This document shows, in pieces, positions 31,440-43,089 of a stretch of DNA of 64,000 nt. The stretch is from Geosiphon pyriformis (Eukaryota; Glomeromycota; Glomeromycetes; Archaeosporales; Geosiphonaceae). Positions within the stretch are counted from its first letter, which is position 1; every line of letters starts with the position of its first letter. Under the pieces are notes generated by a model. The model searched no databases. It saw nothing but the letters and a program-made list of their open reading frames with translations, and was not told the origin of the DNA. The position numbers and the translations under genes were made by a program. Location: assembly GCA_016748015.1 (NCBI GenBank), contig JAAOMT010000226.1, positions 1,160,604 to 1,224,603 of the forward strand. The letters run 5' to 3'.

Positions 31440-34235
31440 TTAGCTAGTTTTTTTCTGCAATCTTTTGTAATATGCCCAAGTTTTTAACAATAATAACAAT
31501 TGTAAAGATCTGATTTCTAAGATTGTTATTATTGTTGTTAATTTTGCTATTGTTGATAGTTACTAAAGTCATTCCTATATTGTGACAGTTAATATGTTCC
31601 AGAGTTTTTTGTTAAAAATTTCTCAATTTTTTAAGTCAATTTTTTACTTAATTGGATAAGCTTGACTTTAATATTTGATGTTTTATTTATGGCTAAGTTA
31701 ATAGTTTAGGTATAATTGGCTTTTTGCTTTATTGATTCAAAGTTACAGACAAATATTATGACTTTTTATTAGGTATTAGAATAATAAGATCTAATAAACT
31801 AAAAGATACTACTCTTTAGTCCTTTAATAAATTGTTTAAGAGTTTGTTTTAGTGTATAATAGTTTCTTTTGATTGCCTAAATTTGGCAAAAAATTTGATT
31901 AAATTTTCTAAGATAAGTAATTAATGCTTTGTGATTTTTTTATTTTATTATACTAAACTAATTTTGTAGTCTAATAAACATATTAGAGTCACAAAAGTAT
32001 TGTAGAAAAACAAGTTTGAAAACAGCAAAATTGGCTGGTTTTTTCTTAAAACTTTGGTATTATAAGTCTGTGGTTTCTGTTAAGAAGAATAGTAAAACTT
32101 GGATTGTTCTGGTCTTGTCCTAATTATTGGCTTTAATTGTTTTTTTGGCTTTTGCAATCTATATATATGCATTTTTTTCTTTACTGAAAAAATTTTCCAG
32201 TTTGACAATATTTTTGTAAGCCATTATCTAAGTAACAAAAGTAAAATTTTAATGTTTAGTCTGGTTCAGTTTGAGTTTAATTAAACTACCAAACCAAACT
32301 GAATTTGAATAGAAAATTTGGCAAAATTTTGAACTTAAACTTGAATCAAACTTAAATTACCAAACTTGAATTAAATTCAAATACATATAACAAGTTTGGT
32401 TTAAGATTAGTTTGAAATTCATGAATATATTTAGGTTTGACTATTAAAAACATTATATTATACTATATTATTATTTAATTTTTCTTTTAATAATTTCTGT
32501 ATTCATAATCAAAGATACTGTATTGCTCTTATAGTTTTAGATACTAAGCAAAATTTCATATCTGTAATCATATTTTTATCTGCAAAAAAGACCAAATAGT
32601 AATTATGTTATAAAGTTTTTTATTATCAATATTAATAACAGTTACTACAAAAAACTAGAGCAGTTTTCTAGTTAGATTGGTCAAAAATCATAAAAAAAAT
32701 AGCAATCTTATCTGTCAAAACATTTTTTCAATTAACTTGTAATCTTTTTAGATATTTTGTCTTTTCTTATAATATTCTTTTATTATAACATATACTGTCT
32801 AATAAAAAGTCTCTAAATAGTGTTATAAAAATTTGATAATATCCATAATTTTACAAGAAAATAGTTTATGTACATATTATAAGACTGTATATTTAGCTGT
32901 TTTTTTTTGTTTATTCAAACTTATCAAAATAGGCTTATACTTCACTCTAAAAACTATATTTACCAAATATATTAATATTTGAATTATTTGGGTTATTAAA
33001 TTCTATTATCTCAAATTTTGAATCTTTAATAATATTGGATAATACTGACAATGAATTTATTTTGGTAAGTTGAAAAGTAGAGTTATTATATATATATAGT
33101 TTTATATACATCTTTAATTGATTATAGTAATTAAACAAAGTAATAATTAATTAACAAATAATACAAATTATAGCTTTTTTTAATTCTATTAAACTTGAAC
33201 AAATTTGTGAACTTTAAACCAGACTTGAACCAAACTCAAACTTGTTAAAAAAAATTCAATGCCAAACTTAAACCAAATCTACTTTAAAAAATTGATTCAA
33301 TTTAAATTCAGTTTATAATTTAAACTGAACTTGAACAATACTTAAAGTTTGATTTAGTTTGGTTTGATCAAAATTCTAGACAGAAGTTGGTTTAATTATT
33401 AACAAAAAAAATATTGATGAAAATATGTCTGGTTGTCTTATTGAGTTTATAACCAGTTGTTTTTTTTATTAATATAGTCAATAGATTATAGAATAACTAT
33501 TGTATCTGAAAGAATAGTAATTAATTTGTTTAGAAGTAGTGTTAATGGTTATGCCCAAAAAAAGTGCTTTTTTTGGGTTTGTTATCTGCTGAGATAAGTT
33601 TTTCAAACAATGATCTATATTTTTTCAAAGATTTGGTTTAAAAATTTTGGTTATAGTCCTAAAAGTATAGAATTCTAAGAGTTTTTGAAGTTCTAGATTG
33701 TGTTTTTGTGAATTGATTAAGTAAAATTTTGCTTCCAAGTGTCTAATGATATGAAAAAATAATTGGCAAAAAAAGTCTTGATTTTTTGTTGATTATAGAT
33801 TGAATTTTTTTTGTATGGCTAGTGTATTCTTATTTTCAGACTTGAATTTTTTGGAGTTAGATTTTAGTAGCTGTTTTTTTTATTTGAGGGCACTATTTGC
33901 TAGTGTATTTCTGGATTTTTTGATTAATTATTAAAAAAATCTTGGCTATTGTTTGTGTAGTAATTGATATTAAGTATGTTAGTAATTTTTAGTAAATTTG
34001 TTTTCTCAGTTTTCTTGTGTTTGTTGTTTGGTCTAGCAAGTAATCAATTTTAGCATATATGTAGTAACAAAAATCATTTTTTAGAATAGTGGTTTTTAGT
34101 TATATTCTTAAGTCTTTTTTAAAATATTGAAATAATGTTTTTCTGTATATTAAGTAATTTTTTTTATAGTTTTAATAGTTGTCATTTTGATGAATTTCTG
34201 GAATGTTTTGTTTCTGTAAATTTTATAATCTTATA
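31440..34235 (-). pseudogene. Gag relic of element D, interrupted by a foldback-like insertion
   Basis: CCHC knuckle at 31457-31498 (CYYC.KLGHITKDC, one stop inside). Towards higher coordinates come capsid sequences aligning with C and B, then MAYKNIVKLENFFSKEKN near 32165-32222, which matches the B capsid start MAYAPIAKLEKF. Sequence from about 32255 to 33385 looks foreign; the N-terminal part of gag should resume between about 33390 and 34235 but is barely readable. Confidence 0.7.
32255..33385. repeat. Probable foldback or MITE-like insertion in gag of D
   Basis: Both ends are rich in CAAACTTGAACCAAAC-like blocks in opposite orientation: ACCAAACCAAACTGAATTTG near 32288 against the reverse complement of TTTAGTTTGGTTTGAT near 33354. 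The interior is AT-rich; nothing in it looks coding to me. Gag homology of D ends just before the left edge (32222-32250). Exact ends and target duplication not determined. Confidence 0.4.
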
Positions 34236-34246
34236 AAGAACACCAA
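34230..34246 (-). promoter_or_regulatory. Primer-binding site of element D
   Basis: Minus strand reads TGGTGTTCTTTATAAG two bases inside the LTR, a decayed form of the TGGTGCTC core in A and C. Confidence 0.55.
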
Positions 34247-34247
34247 A

Positions 34248-35225
34248 TGTTACAAGTACTTTTAATAAAATATTATAATAATATTTAGTACTCTAAATTT
34301 GGATAAAAAAAGCCTAAAAGTTTTTATTCTAAATACTTAAGATAAATTGTTAATATTAGTTTCTGAAGGTTTTTACTAATTTCATCTATAAAGTTTTTTG
34401 GTTATAAGACACAAAAAAATGTTTTGGCTATTTATGGCTTAAGTAGATAAACTATTTTTTCTGAGCTAGTTAAATATAATTGTTAGAGTCTAGTAGTGTT
34501 TTTTTGCTTTTCTGGTAAGCTAATAAAATAACATTAATATTCAATCTTAGAAAGAACTTCTCTTTTTTACCAGGCTATTATAAAGTTTATTCTTAAACAG
34601 TCAATTTTACAATACTGCTATTTCACAAAAGAAAAAAAAAACAAAAAAACAAAAGAAATAAAAAATTAGTATCATTAATTATCATAATTAAAAGCAATTA
34701 ATCCAAGTTGTTATTGTTTAAAGTAATTTTATGTTAAAAACATCTGGCCAATAACAAAAGTAAAAAAATAATTAATTTAGTTTAAACATAAAATTTGTAA
34801 ATTATGTATAAATAATTTTTGGTTTTTAAATATTTTTTTTATTTAAGGTAATATAGATATATAAGTAAGATAAATTTAAGAAATCTGAATAAAAAAATAT
34901 ATTTTGTATCTTTTTTTCTGTTTGTTTCTTTTTTTTTTTGCTAAAACTACTTGTTTTTATACATATTTCTAATTTTACAATGTTGTATTTAATTGCTTAT
35001 TATTACTAACTATTGCTTATTATTTTTGTTGTTGTTTTGTTTTTTTACTATAATTAATTATTCTATGTTATGGTTAGTTGTTTCATATTATTGTGTATTA
35101 TTTTGTATTATCTTGACTTATAATACATTATTTCATGTTATTATGTTTTTTTAAGTTATTATATTTTTAATTACATTTTTTTCCAATATTTTTGGATTGG
35201 TTTTTCTATTTAAATAATAATATTA
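34248..35225 (-). repeat. 5' LTR of element D
   Basis: About 978 bp, starting TGTTACAAGTAC and matching the LTR at 4268-5269 throughout. A third LTR family, unlike B and C. The upper edge near 35225 is placed where the two copies diverge (TAAATAATAATATTA). Confidence 0.75.
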
Positions 35226-35830
35226 AATTTTCAGATTATATTTTTTCTTGTAAAATAGATAATAAAACTTGTAAAAAGCTGCTGAATATTTACATAACTA
35301 TTTGAAAAATATTTTTTGGTTAGCTTAGATTATTTTTATGTGTTTTTTTTATGTTTTTTTTATGTTTTTTTAATATTGTTATATATATAGTTTTATATAA
35401 AAAATTTATTTTTAAAAACTAGTTTTAAGAAGCTTTTTTAGTTTTTAAAAATATTAAAATTGTCAATTATAAGATTGTGAATTTTGTGTGTAGTTTTAAA
35501 CTGGCTTTTAAAAATAATATATGTTTGTTTATTTTAAACACCAGACTTTAATAGAAAAAAATAATTTAATTTTACATAATAAAACTATATTTGTGATTTT
35601 TGTTAGCTTATTATTTGTATTGTTTAGCAATATAATTAAGCTATTGGAAATTTTTAAAGCTTTTAAAGTAAGTTTTAGTATGTATAAATTATATTTGTTT
35701 TTTTTGAATATAGAGAATTTGGTTTTTATATATATAAATATATAGTATTGTTTTAATTAGTCTAAATAACTAATTATATATAGCAAATACATGATTTACT
35801 CTTAGTTTAGATTATTTAGTTTAATATATT
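35226..35830 (+). pseudogene. LINE1 relic, C-terminal end (downstream piece)
   Basis: Continuation of LINE1 beyond D. FSDYIFSCKIDNKTCKKLL follows the LTR, and 35521-35745 is an open stretch (IEKNNLILHNKTIFV, VKLLEIF-like, LFFLNIENLVFIYINI) ending in what is probably the true stop. The block from 35395 onward matches 42597-43030, the 3' end of LINE2, including the untranslated TTAGTCTAAATAACTAATTATATATAG-type segment. Confidence 0.6.
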
Positions 35831-36439
35831 ATATTAAATAATATTTAAATTTTATTTATTAAATATAATAATATTGAGATTAATTTTAAATTAGCTTTTA
35901 TAAAACTTAATTACAAGTTTTATTTAACTTAATAAAATTTATATTAAACTTATTAGTTTTTTAGTTATTTTAATTATTATTTTTAATTATTAAAAATAAA
36001 TTTGATTTTAAAAAAAGAATTAAGTATTTTTTTAAAAAATAAATTAATAATAATAATAATTTAATTGTTAATATATACAAAAATTTTATTAATTTAAAAA
36101 AATTTGATATTAGTTTTTAAAATAATATAAAACATATTATAATAAAAACAAGCAAAATAAATATATAATATTATTTAAATTATTAAGTTTATTTTTTTTT
36201 ATAATTTTATAATTTTATAATTTTATAATTATTCAATTTTTTTTGTATAAATAAATAAAATAATTAAACCAAAAACATAACTTATTGGTTTTTGTTTTAA
36301 AATTATTAATATTAATAATAATATATAAAATTTTTTCTCTTATTAATTTCTTAATTATAATAAAAACATAGAGTTATTAAAAAAATAGTTTTTTTTTAGT
36401 TATTTTTTTAGTACATTTTTTTTTATTGTAATAGAATTA
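35831..36439. other. AT-rich spacer between LINE1 and LINE2
   Basis: No gene seen. Holds a 9-bp repeat (ATTTTATAA, four copies near 36199-36233) and A/T runs. It may be LINE1 3' tail plus LINE2 5' untranslated sequence. Confidence 0.5.
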
Positions 36440-38095
36440 ATGAGTTCTTTTGCTAATGGTTTTGGTTCTAATTTGATTGGCTTAGAAACTTATTTAAGCA
36501 CCAAAAAAAAGCACTTGAAAAATGTTTATTTCCATAGTATATCTTATAAAAAACCAAAAAAATTTAAAGTTAATAATAATATGATCAACTTATCTGTTGG
36601 TTCTTTAAGACTGAAAAATATTAGAGATTTTGATGAGAAATTTGTGATGTTTTGAGAAAGTAAAGTTGATAGTAAAGCAAATAATATTAGTAATTTGTTA
36701 AATATAAAAAATATATAAAAAATACTTTTGCTAAAAAAATCAATTACACAAATTTAAATACTTTAGTAATTGACAAGAATATAAACAACATTATGTTACA
36801 AAAAACTTACACTTAGACATATATGTTAAATTACTTACTAAAAACTTTTTTATTTAATAATTTAAGTAATAACAATAATATTTTAGTGCTTTTATTTTCT
36901 AAGTTTATTGGTTTTAAATAACTGTTATTAGTCAGATTATGTGTTTCAAAAAAATGAAGTTTTAATTCAGTAAAATTTTTGTATTAAATATTGAATTGTT
37001 TGCTGTATTTAGTAAAACTTCTAGTAATAAGTTGATAACAATAAAAAAAATTTTTATTATGTTAATAATTTTGGAAAAGCTTTTACTTCTTCAAAATTTT
37101 CTGAAATAATAAAATCATTTTTTATATCTAAATCGAATTTAAAAAAGATTAAAAATATGGCAATTTGTAAAAAAATTTTGGTTAATAAAAATGTTAAAAA
37201 AGTAAACAATTGTATAAATTAGAAAGTGATTATTAAAGAAATTTTAATTGATTTTTCTAAATCAGCTATGGAATCGGTTTTTTCTAAGTTTGGTAAAATT
37301 ATGTCTATTAAAATACAATTTATTGGTCTTTGGTAAAAGGTTTTAATAAAATTTGAGTTTGCTGATATTACTAATTTGATTGCAGTTAAATGATCAGTTT
37401 TTATAGAAAAAAATTCCGTGTATATAGTCAAGATTATTAAAAACAAACAAATATAAATATTTATAAATTATTATTAGACTTTACTATATATGCTGTTAGT
37501 TAATACAAATGCTCATAATTTTTCTAATTTGTTGGTATCTTATAATAAGAAAACTTGTTTTATTGGTTATAATCTGAGTATATATGAACAGAACAAATGT
37601 GTTGTTATTTGTTTTGCTAATAAAGCTTTAAAAAAAACTATTATTAACTTTGTTTTGGTTTTTAAAGATGTAAATTTATATTGAGCTGGTTTGTTACTGG
37701 CTATATGTATTTAGTATAAACAATTTAATTATATTTCTGTTATGTGCTTTAATAATAGAAGTCTAAATAATTACAGTAAAAAGCCAATTTTTTTTCAAAA
37801 TTAAGTATAATTGGCCAATATATATAAGAAAAAGCAGACATTAATTATATATCTAATTTTTTTTGACAGTAAAACTTGGATTTAAATTGCTGATAGTTTT
37901 TTGTTTTCTTTTTTTTCTATGCAAAATAATTTTTTAAAGATTAACTTCTTATTAGAAATAAAGCTTTTTTCATTGGCTCCAATAGAAATAAATAATAAAT
38001 TTACTGTTCTTAAGCACAGTTTTATTAATTTTACAAAGCAAGTTAATAAGCTGGCTAAGAAACTAGATGTATTTAGACCAATAGTTTTTTAGTTT
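36440..38095 (+). pseudogene. LINE2 ORF1: RRM-like, CCHC-containing nucleic-acid-binding protein relic
   Basis: ORF1 proteins of LINEs bind element RNA. The first open stretch starts MSSFANGFGSNLIGLETY (36440-36652). Near 37240-37440 the plus strand reads ILIDFSKSAMESVFSKFGKI, an RRM-like beta-alpha pattern, and 37490-37684 a second one (FSNLLVSYNKKTCFIGYN ... VVICFANKALKK). A decayed knuckle follows (C.YKQFNYISVMC near 37704-37750). 37901-38092 is a helical segment (VNKLAKKLDVF). RRM is inferred from pattern, not searched. Confidence 0.55.
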
Positions 38096-38329
38096 AACTC
38101 TAATGTTAGTTATTAGTAACCTTTTCATTGCAAAATTAAGAAATAAATACAGTAATAAATAAGAGTTTGGGTGTAATTACTAGTAATAAAACTAATATAG
38201 AAGCAATATTTCAAATTTATTAAGTTTCTTAAAATTAAAAAATAACATAAAAAAATTATTAGATATGATTTTAGATCTTTTATCTAAAATAAACAATCTT
38301 GATTTGAGTTCAAGTTTTTATTCTTTTTA

Positions 38330-39214
38330 ATAACCAGTTTTATTTGGAAAATTGCTATATGTAATATTAAAAATATAAACAATTTGGCCAAGCAAAAAGA
38401 CATTGTTTAATAATATATAAATTTTAAAAACATAATATTTATTATAATGAATATAAAATTAAAGCTTAATACTAGGCCATAAATTATAAACAAATTTAAT
38501 AGAATCTAAATTTTCATATCTGGTTTGGAAAGTAGTTTTTTTGGTATTAGCATAATTATTATTATAAACAATTTTTTGGTTTGACATGTTACAAAAGTAG
38601 AAGAAATTTCTGGTAAAATAATTTTAATTTACTTTTTGTTTAAAAATAAATTGTTAGTTGTGGTTTTAGATTTGTATACTGAAACATTAGCTAAGACTAG
38701 ATTTAAACAGACTTTTAATGTTGATTTTTTTATTTTTAAGGCAGCTTGCTTTAGCTTATTTATAATCTTAGATAATAATTTCAATAAAAATAGTTTTAAA
38801 AAGTGTACAAGTCTTAAAAAATACTTGAATATAAGTTTGGTAAATTTTTTTAGCAAATATTTTTTGATTAAAACTTTTACTTAGAGCAATTTTAAAAAAG
38901 TTAAGAAAATTATTAATTATATTTTTTTAAGTAAAAGTTTATTATTGGCAGTTGTTAATTATAGAATTGGTTTTGTATTTAACTTTTTTAATACTAATTA
39001 CAAGACAGTTTCTGTTTTAGTTGGTTTAAAAGATCTGTTGGATGTTTATTTGTATAATATTTACAAACAGACTAATAAAATTATTGAAAGTTCAAAACAA
39101 AAGATGCAAATAGTGCCAAATAGACAAGTTTTAAAACATTTTTTTTCTAAACTATTAATAATACAGGATGGATTTGTAAATTTTAAAAGTTTAGAGAACT
39201 TAAATATAATATAA
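38330..39214 (+). pseudogene. LINE2 apurinic-type endonuclease domain relic
   Basis: Would nick target DNA. NIKNINNLAKQKDIV opens the domain. 38636-38884 gives LLVVVLDLYTETL and SLFIILDNNFNKNS, where the usual GDFN is decayed to NNFN. 38945-39214 gives VVNYRIGFVFNFFNTNYKTVSV, with NTNYK for the usual TDH. Several stops; the key Asp residues have become Asn. Confidence 0.6.
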
Positions 39215-39799
39215 AAGATTTTAAGTAAAATAGTAGTAGATGTAACTAATAAAGTGTTCTTTAAGTATTAATTTAATAGATTTGACTGCTTAAAAAACAA
39301 ACAGTCTTCAAAATTTTACAAGTTAGAATTATTAGTTGCTAAGATAACTAAGATATTAAATTTGAACAACAAGCCAAAATTTAATTGTTTTATTAAGATT
39401 TGGTTATCTATTAATAAAATAGAAACTTTTATAGTTAGTAGCTTAGTTTATAATAATATAAGTTTTATAGATGTAATCAGACATTTGTTAAAAATTAAAA
39501 AAAGTTATTAAAAATCTAAATATTGCAAGTTTGAAATAATTAAAAGTACATTTATTAAAAAAACAATTAAAAAATACATAAAAAATTTCAGTTTTAATAA
39601 GAGAAATATGATTAAAAATATTTTGAAACAACTGTTTCAAAAAGTGGTTTTGGATCATTTGGTAATTAAAAAAAAGTTAGTTTTAAAGTCAGATAAAGTA
39701 AGATCTAAGATTAATGAAATCATAAAAAACTGAACAAAAAAGTGTAAAATGTTTTTAATATTGTCTGATTTGTAAGCTTTTTAATATGTATTTTTAATT

Positions 39800-41200
39800 T
39801 ATATAAATAAAAATGCTTTTTTTGGTATAATAACTGTAATTAGCATAAACAAATTAATTTTAATAATTGGTGATTTGTCTAATAATAAAGCTGTTGGTCT
39901 TTTTGGTATAACTAATAAACTTTAGAAACATTGTAACAATTTAGTATTAGAATGCCTTTTAAATTTAATAAATATTTGTCTAATTCTTAGCAATATTCTA
40001 ATTCTTTAAAAAAAAGCATAGGTTTTTATAATTCTTAAGTTATATAAATAAAATAGTATTTTAACAAATACACAGTCTATAGTATTAATTGAAACAACTA
40101 AGAAAATTTTGTCTAAGATCTTGTCAAATTGTATTTTGTTTGCTTGTAATAAGTTTAACATTTTCTATGACAATAATTTCTCAGTTTTGAAAAATATTTC
40201 GACTTAATTTTCAATGTTTGTTGTCAGTTTAATTGTAAAAAATGCTTTGAAAAAAAGCTGAGAGTTTTAGTTGGTTCTATAAAATATGTACAAATCATAT
40301 AATTTAATTGAATAGCATTATTTAAAAGCTAGTTTGAAACACATCAAAATATGTAACAGCTTTATTAAATTTTTTGGTAATATATATAAGAGTAAGTTAA
40401 TAAAGTAATAATAAACTTTGGCCTTTTAAATAGTTACAAAATACATAATAAACTAGATTAATGTGAAGTTTTTTTACTACTTTTTTAGATGATTTTTTAT
40501 GATTTCTTATTGTGTAAAATAAAAAGCTGTGAACATTTGTGTAAATATTAAATTAACACTAATTTTGTGACAAAACTAAACAAAATAGAGATTAGTAAAA
40601 GAAAAACTTTTTTTTTACAATAGATATATTTGTTAATAATACTATTTAAGTAAAAAATAGTTAGGCTTTAATGCAGTATATTTTGGATGTGGTTAATCAA
40701 TTTTTTAAGTTTAATAATATTTATATCAACAATGACAAAACAGTTGTAATTTTTATTAACCAAAAGATTATAAATGTTTTATTAAATATTGATAGTCAAC
40801 TAATTTTTATTGCTAAATATAAAAAATCTTACAAATACTTAAAAAATTTTTTATTAACTAAAAGTATATTTAAGTCTAGTTTTGTTAAAACATATTTAAA
40901 TATTAGATTTTTTTTAATTATAATGCTCAGAAAAACTTTGTCAGATAAACAACTCTTTTATTTAGTTTTAGTAGTTTTGTAGTCTATAATTAGTTATTGA
41001 ACACAGTTTAGTTTTATGTCTAAAAGTGTATATTAAAAATAAAATGTTATAATTAGAAAAAGACTTAAATCTAAGATTAATTTGTTAAAAATTTTTTTTA
41101 ATAAGACTTTGCATTATTTATTTCTGTATAAACTGAAATTATTTGAACAAATACAAACAAAAAGCAAGATAACTTTGTTAACTTAGTTTTCTAATGTGAT
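39800..41200 (+). pseudogene. LINE2 reverse transcriptase relic
   Basis: LILIIGDLSNNKAVGLFGIT near 39850-39920 matches the finger region (NGKAxGxDGI) of LINE RTs. IFVNNTI near 40625-40650 stands where FVDD is expected, both Asp now Asn. 40671-40979 is open for 103 codons (MQYILDVVNQFFKFNNIYIN, DKTVVIF, YLNIRFFLIIMLRKTLSDKQ), the thumb side. No active enzyme. Confidence 0.65.
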
Positions 41201-41689
41201 AAAATTTTTTGGTTATTTGTTTATATACTATTTTTTAAATTTGCAAATTGTGAAATAGACACCAAATAACTTATTACAATTTTTAGTTAGATTAAGAGTT
41301 AACTCTGTGAATTATTATTTAGTAAACATGATAAAAATTTTTTGGACAACAAGATCTCTTTAGCAAATAATTTATTTAGTGTATTCTATTTTTCTGACTA
41401 CTTTTTAATATTTGAAATACTAAAAAACTGCTGTTACTTTAATGTAATTTAATCTTTAAAATAACTTGATATTATTTTTAATAATAGATTATTAGATAAA
41501 CATAGTTTTATTATGGATTAAAAAATTTTTTGTCACTAAAAGAGATTGAGTTTAGAAGATCTAATACTAATATAGTTTGTAAAAGCTTCAATTTATATGA
41601 ACAGTTTTCTTATTAAATTTGATAAGAATGTTTTTAATGCAGATTGTTTAAATTTTGTTAGCTAGAAAGAGTTTTTAAATGTTTAAAAA

Positions 41690-42120
41690 TGTTTATATAA
41701 ACTATAAACAGAAATAGTTAATGTGTACACTAATGGTTTATTAAAAAACTTAAGTACTATAAAAGTAATAAGTAAAACAGTAACTTATTTTCTTAATATT
41801 AAGATAGATATAAATATTAAAGTTTTTAAGTTGCTATTTTTAACATTATTGAAGTTACAAATTATTATTTTAATATTGGAATGGGGTTTTTTTTGTTTAA
41901 TAATTCTGTATATAAACAGCCAAACTGTTATAAATACATGTATTTTAGAGCTTAAGCTTTATACAACCAATTTCCAAAGCAAATGCTAAATAAAAAAGTA
42001 GTATGTAACCAATTTAATTAAGTTAAATAACATTTCTGTAATATAAATAAAGTTCAAAAACCATTTAAAAAATATTGAGAATAGCCAAGTTAATATTTTT
42101 ACACATTAAATAACATAATT
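41690..42120 (+). pseudogene. LINE2 RNase H domain relic
   Basis: 41723-41989: MYTNGLLKNLSTIK (YTDGS-like), LLKLQIIILILEWGFF, ILYINSQTVINTCILEL (YSDSQAA-like). The catalytic Asp codons read Asn. A similar segment is in LINE1 near 3541-3760. Confidence 0.6.
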
Positions 42121-43058
42121 TTGTATAATTTTTTCTATTAGTATTTATAAAAAATTTATTATAATAAATAATTTAATTGTGTCAAGCAATACTCACTATT
42201 TTGTTTATAATATTTGTTAAATGGTTTATTATATCCAATAAAAAGCAAGTTCAGATACAAAGATTATATAAAATTCATTTATTTAAAACATTAATTGATA
42301 TTGTACTGCTTTAATTTGGTATTTGAATTTTTATATGCTTTTTGGATTTATTAACAAAACTTCAATAGTTTTTTATATGTATTAATAAAAACAGTTTATA
42401 TAAAACTGCTAATTGCAATTAGAAAAAAACTTTATAACAAAAATTACTCAGATGTATTATACTTGTTTTATGTATTTTAAAATCTTGGTAAATTATGTTA
42501 AGTTGTAGAAATTATTAGTAAAGTTTTGTTTTTTGGTATTGTCTTTTGTATTATATATTTTTTCTTTAAAAATATTAAACATAAGTATTTATAAGATTTA
42601 TATAAAAAATTTGTTTTTAAAAACTAGGTTAATAAGACAGTATTAATATTTAAGAATAAAAAAAACTGCTTTAATAATGATTAATTTTGTTTGTTGTTTG
42701 ACTAAAAATATTATAACAAGTTGTAAAATTTTAGGTCAAAATACAGAATTGATATAGAAAAGTATGACTTAGTTGGTAATATAAAAATATTGTTTAAGGT
42801 ATATAGTAACTTGTTTAGTTTTTTGTTAATAAAAGTAGTTTGTCTGCTTAGTATTATTAAGTTTTTTGCTGTTAGTTTTAAATTACACAAAGCTTGCTTG
42901 TTTTTTAGATTTAAATAATAGTTTTGGAATTAGTATAAATATATAATATAGTCTTAATTGGCTCAAATAGTCAGTTATATATAATAAGTACATAAGCTAT
43001 ATTTAGTTTGAACTACTTAATTTGTTTTTGTTTATTAAATAATAATTAAGTTATACTT

Positions 43059-43083
43059 AATAATAATAATAATAATAATAATA
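43059..43083 (+). repeat. (AAT)n microsatellite, possible LINE2 tail
   Basis: Eight or so AAT units directly after the LINE2 3' homology, as expected for a LINE ending in a simple repeat. Confidence 0.55.
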
Positions 43084-43089
43084 TAATAA

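Larger units (their letters stand above)
4268..35225 (-). mobile_element. Ty3/gypsy retrotransposon D, split by B, a solo LTR and a foldback element
   Basis: Old minus-strand LTR element. 3' LTR 4268-5269, pol 3' part 5270-7843, then the 19-kb insertion of B (7844-26964), then RT to gag (26965-34247) and 5' LTR 34248-35225. Joining the two sides of B after removing one ATGT gives a continuous frame through the RT thumb (FVKKFLNITKPFHY), showing that both sides belong to one element. D lies inside LINE1. No clear target duplication of D itself: ATGT precedes 4268, but the right flank does not match. Confidence 0.85.
36440..43083 (+). mobile_element. LINE2, long non-LTR retrotransposon relic
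   Basis: Plus-strand element with ORF1 (36440-38095), endonuclease (38330-39210), RT (39800-41200), RNase H (41700-42120) and a C-terminal domain to about 42960, then an (AAT)n tail at about 43059-43083. Every domain is broken by stops and frameshifts. LINE1 is a second, shorter copy in the same orientation just upstream. Confidence 0.75.

Noticed and set aside
32099-32284. Plus-strand 61-codon frame with a hydrophobic start
   Set aside because: Antisense to the capsid start of gag in D, which aligns with B on the minus strand.
37219-37446. Minus-strand 75-codon frame
   Set aside because: The plus strand of the same interval carries the RRM-like part of LINE2 ORF1.
38629-38856. Minus-strand 75-codon frame
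   Set aside because: Antisense to the LINE2 endonuclease, which is the better supported reading.
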